A stretch of DNA of 64,000 bases from Sorangium cellulosum (GTDB lineage: Bacteria; Myxococcota_A; Polyangia; Polyangiales; Polyangiaceae): assembly GCF_004135735.1 (NCBI RefSeq), contig NZ_CP012670.1, positions 9,309,501 through 9,373,500 of the forward strand, in the 5' to 3' direction. Of the stretch, positions 42,560-51,400 are shown in pieces. The stretch's first letter is position 1, and each line of letters opens with the position of its first letter. The translations under genes and the position numbers were made by a program. A model generated the notes under the pieces. It did no database searches, was not told the DNA's origin, and saw nothing but the letters and a program-made list of their open reading frames with translations.

Positions 42560-44164
42560 TCACTTCGGCTCGCCCTTCTCGAGCTCCGGCTTCCTCTCCT
42601 GCACGGCCGGCTCGATGCAGTACTGAACGAAGTCGCCGACGGTCTTCACATCCCTGAGCTCGCGCTCGTTCGACCCCGCCTTCGACACCTCGCACGCCCA
42701 CTTGCAGTCCGGATCGGCCTCGCAGACCGGCGCGCGCGTGGTGTCGCCCTCGAGCGCCTCGAGCGCGGGGAGATCGGCGGCCGTGCCGAAGGTGAAGTAG
42801 TAGGAGATCGCGCTCGTCCGCACCGGCGCCGGGCCCGAGGTGAAGTGCTTCTTCAGGGCCTCGAGGGGGGAGCCCTCCTTCAGGTCGCCGAGCGCCGCGC
42901 CGTACGTGAGCGCCTCGGGCAGGGCGAACCCCTTGCTGTCGGGGAGCCTGCTCATGAACTCGTCAATGTGCTTCACCGTCGACATCTTCAGGAGGGTCGC
43001 GGCGGCCGCGCGGCGGATCTTCCACTTGTCGGTCTTGAAGAGCCCGTACAGCTTGTCGGCGACGAGCTCGCGCGGCATCTCGCCGACGCGACGGAAGGCT
43101 TGGTCGAGCACCACGTCGGGCGCGTCGGCGGTCACGATCTCGAGGATGCGCTGGATGTCGCTCGGGTTGTTGCGGTCGAGCCGGCCCTCGAGCGCGGCGA
43201 GGGCGGCCTGGCGACGCTTCTCGGGCAGCTCCTTGTTCGCCGCGAAGGCGAGGAGGTAATCCACCGACGGCCGGCCGCCGAGCTTCTTCATCGAGCCGAA
43301 GACCCGGAAGAGCTCCTCCTCCTGGTACTGCGCGAGCTGCGCCTCGAACTGCTTCTCGGTGGGCGTGAGCTTCGACGCGGCGTTCGCCGCCTGGAGCTCG
43401 GGCTTCTTGGCGTTGATCCACGCCTCGGACGTGACGAATCGGGCGATGGCGACCAGGTTCGCCGACGCGGCCTCCTTGGTGGCCACGTCGCCGTGCTCGG
43501 CCACGAGCGACGCCATCTGGTCGAGCCGCTTCGCCTCGCGCGTCATGAGCCTCGGCAGCCCGGCCACCGCGGCGGGGCCGATGAAGCGCAGGAGCTGCTC
43601 CATCCCGTACGCCTGCGAGCGGTCCTCGAGCCGGTGCTCGAAGTCCGCCATCGCCCAGTCGATGAGGGCGGCCTTCAGCCCCTCCTTCAGCCCCTCGTCC
43701 GCGATGATCGCCGTCCGGTCCGACGTGAGCATCGCGTAGGCGGCGTCCTTGTACGGGAACGAGGTGTCCGGCGGGAGTGGCTGCCCGGGCTGCGCGACGG
43801 GCGGGGGCTTCCTGAGCTCGGCGATGATCGCCGGCACGAGCGCCGCCACGATGGCCTGCCGCTCCGCGGGCTCGATGCTCGCGAGGGTCTCGACCAGGAT
43901 GCCGATGCCCACGCGCCGCCCCTGCCGCGGCTTCATGCGGATGAGCGAGGTGGCCGCCTCGACGCGGAGCGAGGGGTCGTACTTGTCATGGAACAGCACG
44001 GCCCTGAGCTTGTCGGGCCCGTGCGCTGTGGTCTCCCAGCGGCGGATGTCGTCCTCGTTGACGCGGCAGCCGCTCGCCGTGAGCCCCGCGGAGGCGGCCG
44101 CGAGGCACAGCAAAAGAAGGCCCGCAGCGCCAGCGCGCCGCCCTGCTCGTTCGACAGTTTCCAT
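42560..44164 (-). CDS. Predicted HEAT-like repeat lipoprotein
   Basis: 534 residues from the ATG at 44164; the signal ends at the lipobox TASGC. Helical repeats extend through most of the chain (for example GLKEGLKAALIDWAMADFEH, AVAGLPRLMTREAKRL, WKIRRAAAATLLKMSTVKHI), consistent with an alpha-solenoid, and a C-terminal segment has several Cys (CEADPDCKWACEVSK, YCIEPAVQ). Probably outer-membrane or periplasmic; partner unknown. It is divergent from ftsK. Confidence 0.7.
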   Translation of the reverse strand: METVERAGRRAGAAGLLLLCLAAASAGLTASGCRVNEDDIRRWETTAHGPDKLRAVLFHDKYDPSLRVEAATSLIRMKPRQGRRVGIGILVETLASIEPAERQAIVAALVPAIIAELRKPPPVAQPGQPLPPDTSFPYKDAAYAMLTSDRTAIIADEGLKEGLKAALIDWAMADFEHRLEDRSQAYGMEQLLRFIGPAAVAGLPRLMTREAKRLDQMASLVAEHGDVATKEAASANLVAIARFVTSEAWINAKKPELQAANAASKLTPTEKQFEAQLAQYQEEELFRVFGSMKKLGGRPSVDYLLAFAANKELPEKRRQAALAALEGRLDRNNPSDIQRILEIVTADAPDVVLDQAFRRVGEMPRELVADKLYGLFKTDKWKIRRAAAATLLKMSTVKHIDEFMSRLPDSKGFALPEALTYGAALGDLKEGSPLEALKKHFTSGPAPVRTSAISYYFTFGTAADLPALEALEGDTTRAPVCEADPDCKWACEVSKAGSNERELRDVKTVGDFVQYCIEPAVQERKPELEKGEPK

Positions 44165-44209
44165 GCACGTCCCAGGAGGGTCGGGATGGTACCGCCCGCC
44201 GCGTCCTGT

Positions 44210-44224
44210 TTGAAAGAATTTCAA
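44210..44224. promoter_or_regulatory. Inverted repeat between the HEAT lipoprotein and ftsK
   Basis: TTGAAAGAATTTCAA has 6-bp arms around a 3-bp centre, 46 bp upstream of the minus-strand lipoprotein ATG. It lies in a 300-bp divergent intergenic region. A candidate operator; the low GC of this motif stands out from the surroundings. Confidence 0.3.
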
Positions 44225-44464
44225 GGCCGATAAGAGGCGAACTCCAGGACATCGTGGGCCAAATAAGACCGGAATTCCGGCGCGGCGCCGCGCTCGCCCC
44301 CCGCTCGCCGGGCGCGCCCACGGACCGCTCACCTCGGCATCGCTGGCCATGCGGGCTCAGGCACGTGGTCGAGGCGTGAAACTGCGCCGGTTCTTCCAGT
44401 CCCACCAGACTTCTTGCCCCCGTGGTGGAGTGCGCATATGTGAGCAAGGTAGGTTCAGGTAGGC

Positions 44465-47400
44465 ATGAACGTCCCCTTGTTCGCACCTCGACGGGCCCAG
44501 CCCACCGCCGGCCTCGGCGAATCCCTGCGGTCGGAGGCGCCTCTCGGGGCGCGAAGCGGCAGGGCGGCGAGCGCGGGCGCAGCCGGAACACGTGGGCACG
44601 GGTACGCCCGGGACGCGGCGGCGCTGGTGCTCCTGGTCTCGGCGCTCTACAGCGCGCTGGCGCTCGCGTCGTTCCGCGCGGATCCGCTGCGCCCGGAGGT
44701 CTCGGGCGAGGACTGGGTGGGCCCCGTGGGCGCCGCGCTGGCGGGGGCGTCGGTCCACGCGGTCGGCGTGATCGCGTGGTTCGTCCCGCTCGAGCTCGCG
44801 CTGCTCGCGATGCCGCTGCTCGGGGCGAAGCGCTCGATCGCCAGCGTGTTCCGGCTGAGCGGCGACGTGGTGGTGGTCATCGTCCTCGCGGCGCTCGCGC
44901 ACGTCGCGTTCCCGCAGGCGGTCGCGTTCGGCGCGATGCCGCTCGGCGGGGCCGTGGGCGAGCTGTTCGGGGAGGTGCTGCGCGCGCTCTTCTCGAACAT
45001 CGGATCGTACATCATCGGGCTCACGATCGTGGCGCTCATCCTGATGGGCCGGGCGACCTTCTCGTTCATCGAGCTCGCGCAGCGGTCCGAGCAGATCGTG
45101 ATCGCGGTCGCCCAGCGCGTCGCGGGCTGGGTGCGCGCGCTCTTCGGCGCGTGGGCCGCGGCGCGCGACCTGGAGCGGAGCGCGGGGGCGCCGGCGCAGG
45201 AGGCGCAGCCGCGCATCGCGCGCAACTCGAGCCCGGACGCGATCATCGCCGCGCTGGCCGACGACGCGGACGGGCCGCCCTCCGATCCGGCGGCGAGGAG
45301 CACGCCCGCCGAGCCGGCGAGCGTCGAGGCGCCGGCGATCGACCTGTGGAAGGCCGGAGCCGGCGTCGCCGTCGCCGAGGAGCCGGCCCCGCCGAAGCCG
45401 CGGCGCGGTCGCAAGGCGCAGCCGCGCGAGCCGCGCGAGGCCGCGCCGCAGAGCGACGAGCCGCGCGTGGTGATCCACGACGACGAGCCGCGCATGGTGA
45501 TCCACGACGACGAGCCGCGCGTGGTGATCCACGACGACGAGCCGCAAAGGCCGGCGGAGCACGGCGACGAGCCGCGTGTGGTGATCCACGACGACGGGCC
45601 GCGCGAGGCGGCGCCGGACAGCGATGGGCCGCGCGAGCTGGTGCTGTTGCAGGGCGATGAGCCGGACGAGGCGGCGGAGCGCAACGACCGGCAGGAGGAG
45701 CCGACGCCGCGCCGCGCCGCGCCGCGCGAGGCCGCGCCGCGCCGCGCGAGGCCGCGCCGCGCCACGGCCCCGGCGGGGCCGCCCGGCGCCGCGGCCCTGG
45801 AGGATCGTGAAGCGGCGCATTTCGAGGGCGAGGCGCGCTTCGAAGAGGGCGAGGCGCGCTTCGTAGAGGACGACGTGGTCGAGCCCACGGCGATCGCGTC
45901 GACCGACGAGGAGATCGCGGCGGCGTTCGCGGAGCCGGAGGTGGTCGATGTGCCCACGCCGTCGCCCATCCTGCCCGTGCGCGAGCGGCGTGAGCTGCCG
46001 GCGCGCGAGCCGCGCGAGCTGCTGGCGCGCGAGCCGCGCGAGCTGCTGGCGCGCGAGCCGCGCGAGCCGGCCCTGCGCGAGCCGCGCGAGCCGGCCCTGC
46101 GCGAGCCGCGCGAGCCGGCCCTGCGCGAGCCGCGCGAGCCGGATGCCAGGGTGGCGCCGCGCGAGGCGCTGGCCGGCGCCCCGGAGCGCCCTCAGGGCGC
46201 AAGGCCGCGCAGCCCGACGATCGTCGACACGAGCCGCGAGCTCATGAGCGAGAAGCCGGCCCTCACGAAGGTCGTCCCGGCCACCGGGGAGGGCTTCCGC
46301 CTGCCCACGACGGACATGCTCGAGTTGCCCGCGGGCGGGCGCCTCCAGCTCGACGCCGACCAGCTCAAGGCGACCGCCCAGCTCCTCGAGAAGACGCTCG
46401 CCGACTACGGCGTCAACGGGAAGGTCGAGGAGATCCACCCGGGGCCGACCGTGACGACGTTCGAGGTCTCGCCCGCCGCCGGCACCAAGGTCTCGAAGGT
46501 GGCCGGGCTCGCGGACGACCTGGCGCTCGGCCTCTCGCGCAAGGTCCGCATCGTCGCCCCCATCCCCGGGAAGAACCGGATCGGCTTCGAGATCCCGAAC
46601 GAGCACCGGCTGCCCGTCAACCTGCGCGAGCTCGTCGAGGACCGCCGCTTCGTCGACATGAAGGCGCCGCTGCCCTGCGTGCTCGGCCGCGACATCATCG
46701 GGACGCCGTACTTCGCCGACCTCGCGTCGATGCCGCACGTCATCGTCGCGGGCGCGACCGGCGCGGGCAAGAGCGTCGGGCTCAACGTGATGCTGGTGAG
46801 CCTGCTCTTCCGCAAGACGCCGGAGGAGCTCAGGCTCCTGATGATCGATCCCAAGGTCGTCGAGCTCGCGCCGTTCGATCGCATCCCGCACCTGCTCCTG
46901 CCGGTCGTGACGGACATGAAGCAGGCGGCCAACGCGCTCAAGTGGGCCGTCGACGAGATGGAGCGCCGCTACCAGCTCTTCGCGAACGCGGGGACCAAGA
47001 ACATCACGACCTACAACGCGTGGGTCGAGCGCGTGCAGCGCGGCGAGGCGCGCCCGCCGCGGCCCCCGGCCAAGGTGAGCGCGATCGCCGTCGACGGGAC
47101 CGAGGTGGAGGTCGACGCGGCGAAGGACGGGTCGGACGCGGCGCTGCCGGAGAAGATCCCCTTCATCGTGATCGTGGTCGACGAGTTCGCCGACCTGATG
47201 ATGCAGCAAGGCAAGGACGTGGAGGCCAGCGTGGCCCGGCTCGCGCAGAAGGCGCGCGCCGCCGGCATGCACGTGATCCTCGCGACGCAGCGGCCGAGCG
47301 TCGACGTGATCACCGGCATGATCAAGGCGAACTTCCCCACGCGCATCGCCTTCCGCGTCGCGCAGAAGGTCGACAGCCGCACGATCCTCGACGAGCAGGG

Positions 47401-47800
47401 CGCCGAGCACCTGCTCGGCCGGGGCGACATGCTGATCAAGATGAACGGTTCGAACGACACGCGGCGCGTCCAGTGCCCGTTCTGCTCCGAGGAGGAGGTG
47501 CAGCGGATCACCGACTTCCTCCGGCTGCAGGGGGAGCCGGTCTACGACGAGGCGATCCTCCGGCCGCGCGACGAGGACGGCGAGGAGCCCGACACGTCCG
47601 ACGCGGAGAGCGACCCGATGTACGACGCCGCGGTGCGGATCGTGGCCGACACGCGGCGCTGCTCGACCTCGTGGCTGCAGCGAAAGCTCGGCGTCGGCTA
47701 CAACCGCGCCGCCAAGCTGGTGGAAGCCATGGAGAAGCGCGGGCTCGTCGGCCCCGCGAACGGCGCCAAGGATCGCGAGGTCCTGATCGCACCGATCTGA
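44465..47800 (+). CDS. ftsK: DNA translocase FtsK/SpoIIIE family
   Basis: 1111 residues. About four N-terminal transmembrane helices (LVLLVSALYSALALASF, VIAWFVPLELALLAMPLL, VVVIVLAALAHVAFP, SYIIGLTIVALILMG) anchor it at the septum. A disordered, repeat-rich linker (about 240-590) follows. The motor has Walker A AGATGAGKSVGLNVML (about residue 763), LLMIDPKVVELAPF and Walker B IVIVVDEFADLMM (about 901). The C-terminal gamma winged helix (WLQRKLGVGYNRAAKLVEAME) would read KOPS-like sequences. The role is chromosome clearance and dimer resolution. Confidence 0.95.
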   Translation: MNVPLFAPRRAQPTAGLGESLRSEAPLGARSGRAASAGAAGTRGHGYARDAAALVLLVSALYSALALASFRADPLRPEVSGEDWVGPVGAALAGASVHAVGVIAWFVPLELALLAMPLLGAKRSIASVFRLSGDVVVVIVLAALAHVAFPQAVAFGAMPLGGAVGELFGEVLRALFSNIGSYIIGLTIVALILMGRATFSFIELAQRSEQIVIAVAQRVAGWVRALFGAWAAARDLERSAGAPAQEAQPRIARNSSPDAIIAALADDADGPPSDPAARSTPAEPASVEAPAIDLWKAGAGVAVAEEPAPPKPRRGRKAQPREPREAAPQSDEPRVVIHDDEPRMVIHDDEPRVVIHDDEPQRPAEHGDEPRVVIHDDGPREAAPDSDGPRELVLLQGDEPDEAAERNDRQEEPTPRRAAPREAAPRRARPRRATAPAGPPGAAALEDREAAHFEGEARFEEGEARFVEDDVVEPTAIASTDEEIAAAFAEPEVVDVPTPSPILPVRERRELPAREPRELLAREPRELLAREPREPALREPREPALREPREPALREPREPDARVAPREALAGAPERPQGARPRSPTIVDTSRELMSEKPALTKVVPATGEGFRLPTTDMLELPAGGRLQLDADQLKATAQLLEKTLADYGVNGKVEEIHPGPTVTTFEVSPAAGTKVSKVAGLADDLALGLSRKVRIVAPIPGKNRIGFEIPNEHRLPVNLRELVEDRRFVDMKAPLPCVLGRDIIGTPYFADLASMPHVIVAGATGAGKSVGLNVMLVSLLFRKTPEELRLLMIDPKVVELAPFDRIPHLLLPVVTDMKQAANALKWAVDEMERRYQLFANAGTKNITTYNAWVERVQRGEARPPRPPAKVSAIAVDGTEVEVDAAKDGSDAALPEKIPFIVIVVDEFADLMMQQGKDVEASVARLAQKARAAGMHVILATQRPSVDVITGMIKANFPTRIAFRVAQKVDSRTILDEQGAEHLLGRGDMLIKMNGSNDTRRVQCPFCSEEEVQRITDFLRLQGEPVYDEAILRPRDEDGEEPDTSDAESDPMYDAAVRIVADTRRCSTSWLQRKLGVGYNRAAKLVEAMEKRGLVGPANGAKDREVLIAPI
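45455..46143 (+). repeat. In-frame repeats in the FtsK linker
   Basis: Two arrays: 27-bp units encoding (D/E)EPRVVIHD at about 45455-45600, and 24-bp units encoding EPREL(L/A)AR or EPREPALR at about 45990-46143. Neighbouring units are nearly identical in DNA, suggesting recent slippage. Confidence 0.7.
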
Positions 47801-47981
47801 TCCGTTCTCATTTTCCTTGACGCCGATTCGTAACACGTGTTCGCACGCCATCGCTCCGGGCGGGCGAGGCGGGACGGGATGCGGAGGAGGGCGCAGCGCG
47901 TCCTCCTCCAGCGCGGGGGCCGCGCCCCGGCAGGGCGGTTGTTTTGACTTTCCCGTTTGAATGCTTCATGGAGCACGCAGG

Positions 47982-48209
47982 ATGGCGCCTGAGGAAACGC
48001 GCACGCGTCTGATCGCTCAGATCGCGAGCCTCCTGAACGAGGGCACGATGCCCGCCGACGCCCGCGCGGCGGGGCTGACGCTCATCGGCTGGCTCGCGAG
48101 GCGCATGCCCGGCGAGGCGCCGTCGCGCGATGGCGTCGACGAGATGTGCCGGCGCGCCGCGGTGTTGAGCTGCCGCCCACGGCGCGTGGGCGGGCGGCGG
48201 CCCCGCTGA
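47982..48209 (+). CDS. Small protein, unknown function
   Basis: 75 residues from the ATG at 47982, with GGAG about 8 bases upstream. MAPEETRTRLIAQIASLLNE and LTLIGWLARRMPGE look like two short helices followed by a basic Arg/Gly tail. No domain is recognised; the reading frame could be spurious. Confidence 0.45.
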   Translation: MAPEETRTRLIAQIASLLNEGTMPADARAAGLTLIGWLARRMPGEAPSRDGVDEMCRRAAVLSCRPRRVGGRRPR

Positions 48210-48465
48210 GCGGACGGCGCCGGGTCGGACAGGGCGCCGCCCGAGCGCATCGGATCCGGCCGCGATGTACGGGGGCGGACCGCCGGAGGGCCGGAGAGCC
48301 GACCCGATGCCGTAATTTGTACGTGCCGTATCGACCGCGGTTAAGCTCCGGGTGGCGCGGCGTCTCCGCGCCGTCGGGCTCGCGCGACGCTTGAACCGGA
48401 CGTCGGCTCGCTTGGTACGATGGGGTAAACGGCCGCAGTGGGGCCTGTGATAGGTGGTGTTGCTC

Positions 48466-51400
48466 ATGGCGAACCGCGTGGTCGCCCTCCCCGAACCGCA
48501 CCCGGATGACGATGAAGATGTCGTATGGGGGATCTCCACGGCCAGCGCGCTGTGGGCTCGAGGCGAGCGGCGCGACGCCATCGTGTGGCTCCGGCGCGCG
48601 GCCGAGGCGGCCCAGGCGGCGGGGCAGCCGTTCCGCGCCTCGGAGCTCGGCCTGTGCGTGACGACGCTCGAGGAGGTGATGGCCTCGGAGGTCGGGCAGC
48701 CGAGCGATCCCGATCTGCTGGAGATCTCCGGCGACGACGACGCTCCCCTGTCCCCTGACGAGGACCCGCCGTCCGACGAGCCGACCTGGCGCCGCCGCAT
48801 GTCGCTCACGCAAGAGCTGCGCGCCTCGATGCCCTCGATCGAGATCGATCTGTTCGAGCCGCTCTCGCAGCCGGAGCTGGCGTCGGAGGCGGCGCGCCGG
48901 CCCCCCCCGCCGCCGCCGCGTGTCCTGCAGCAACCCTCGCAGGGTGGAGCGGATGCGCCCGGCGCGGCGGCCCGGCCGATCGCGCCGTTCGCCCCGGCGC
49001 CGCCCGGCCTCTCGCACGGCGGCGCATCGCCCCCTGCACCGCCCCCCGCGCCGGCCACGGTGCCCGCGGCGCAACCGCCGGCGCAGCGCCCTCCGGGCGT
49101 CGCTCCCCCGCACGCTGCACCGCCCTTTCAGCAAGCGCCGGCCTTCACGCCAGGAGCGCAGCCCGGCGCCGCGTCCCAGCCGCCGGCCGCCGCTTACCTG
49201 CAGGCGGCCACACCGCAGAGCGCCGCGTCCCCGCAGCCCGTCGCGCCGCCGGTGGCCGTGTCCCCGCAGCCCGTCGCGCCGCCGGTGGCCGCGTCTCCGC
49301 AGCCCGTCGCGCCGCCGGTGGCCGCGTCTCCGCAGCCCGTCGCGCCGCGCTCCCGGCCGCCGGGCGCGCCATCCGCACCGCCCCCACCGCCGGCGATGCC
49401 CAGCCCCCAGGCGGGTGCGCTCTACCAGAGTCAACCGCCCCCGCTCACGAGCGCGCATCCGGCGAGCGCAATCCCGCCTCCGCCACATCCTCCATCGTTC
49501 CGTCCACGGATGATCACCGAGCCGCTGCTCTCGGCGGAGGCGCCGGCGCAGAGCGCCCTGCCGCCCGCGCCGGTACCGCCGCTGCCCGCGCCGGCGCCTC
49601 CGCCGGCCCCTCGGCATGCCTCCGCGCCTCCGCCGGCCCCTCGGCATGCGTCCGCGCCCCCGCCCGCGCCTCCGCCGGCCCCTCGGCATGCCTCCGCGCC
49701 CCCGCCCCCGCCGGCCCCGCGGCACGCGTCCGCGCCTCCGCCGGCGCCTCGGCACGCGTCCGCGCTCCCGCCCGCGCCTCCGCCGGCCCCTCGGCATGCC
49801 TCCGCGCCCCCGCCCGCGCCTCCGCCGGCCCCTCGGCACGCGTCCGCGCCTCCGCCTCGCCCTGCTCCCGCGCCCGCGCCGCCGGAGCCACTGCCGATCC
49901 TATCTGCATCATCCGAGCGCGGACGGTCCGCTGCCGGGGTGAGCGCCCCGCAGCCCGCGCGCCCCGCCGGAGCACACCCCACGAGCGAGCCGCCGCCCAG
50001 GGAGCCGTTGCCTCCCGTGGCTGCGGCTGCCCCGATGCCTGCGCCCCCGCCGCCGACGCTCACCGCGGAGCCGCTGCCGCCGCCCGCGCCGGGAGCAGCC
50101 GCGCCCCTGACGCATCCGCCGGCGTCCGGGCCCTCGCCGTCGCCGTCCCACCCGCCATCCTTCGGACATCCGCCGGCGCTGCCGCCCTCCTTCGTGCCGG
50201 CGACTCCCCCGCCGTCCGCTGCGCCGCCGCGCCCGCAGCCTCCGCCTCCGCCGCCCGCGCAGGCATCCGCCGCGCCGCCGCCCGTCGCGCCGCCGCCCAT
50301 CGCGCCGCCGCATCCGCAGCAGGCCCTGCCCCCGCCGGGGCGGCCGCCGTCCGTCGCCCCGCCGCCCGTCGCGCCGCCGCATCCGCAGCAGGCCTCGCCC
50401 CCGCCGGTGCTACAGCCGTCCGCCGCCCCCCCGCCGCCCATCGCGCCGCCACATCCGCAGCACGCCCCGCCCCTGCCGTCTTTGCCCGCAACCGCGGCGC
50501 CTCCGGCTGCCGCGCCGCACCCGCCGCCTGCCACGTCGTTGTCGCCCCCGGCGCCACCGCAGGTCGTGACCTCGGCGCCGCGCGTCGAGGAACCCGGGCA
50601 AGAGGAGGACATCGCCGAGATCCTCGTGGAGGATCAGGACACGCCGCCCGAACAGGCCCGCGCCGTAGCGGCTCCCCTCGCCCAGGGAGCGGGCGCACCG
50701 AAGCGCAAACCGCGCGAGCCCATCCTCGATCCCTGGTCCGACGATGCGGAAGTGGCCGCGCCGCCCCGACCCCCGCAGGAGACCATGACCCCGAGCGGCG
50801 ACACGTACCTCGTGGCTCGCCGGTCGCCCTCCACGCCTCAGGTGGGCGATGACGATGAGGTCATCACGTCCGCAGCGCCGCTCGATCTGACGCTCAAGCG
50901 CAAGCCGATCTCGGGGCGCCCCCCCGGGCCTCCATCGCCGCCGGCGCGCCCCCGGCCCCCCACGCACCCCGGGAGCGAGCCGCCCGGACACCTCGGGTCC
51001 GCGGCCGCCGCCATTCCCGCAAAAAAGAGCGCCCTGGCCGCGAGCGGGAACGACGAGCCCGAGCCTCTGCCGATCGCAGAGGAGCCGCCGCCGGTGTCGA
51101 CACCGGATGGAACCGTCGTCGTCGAGCTCTCTGACAGCGATCTCGAGACCCAGGCGCCGTCCTCATCGCCGCTCGACCGCTCGCCCCCTGCGCCGCAGCA
51201 GGACGACGCTCCGCGCGCGGCGGCTGGCCCTGGCGTGAGCAGGCCCGCCGCCGAGGGGGCCAAGGAGCCGGCGCGTCCGCAGCCCGGGCTCGTTCGCCTG
51301 GCTCCCACGTCCGGGGCCGAGGCTCGCTCGGCCTCCACGCCTGAGGTCGACGCGGCCGATGTCGATGCAGCCGATGCCGATGTCGATGCAGCCGATGCCG

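Noticed and set aside
44357..47851. Minus-strand frame of 1164 residues opposite ftsK
   Set aside because: Antisense to an intact ftsK; no domain, biased composition.
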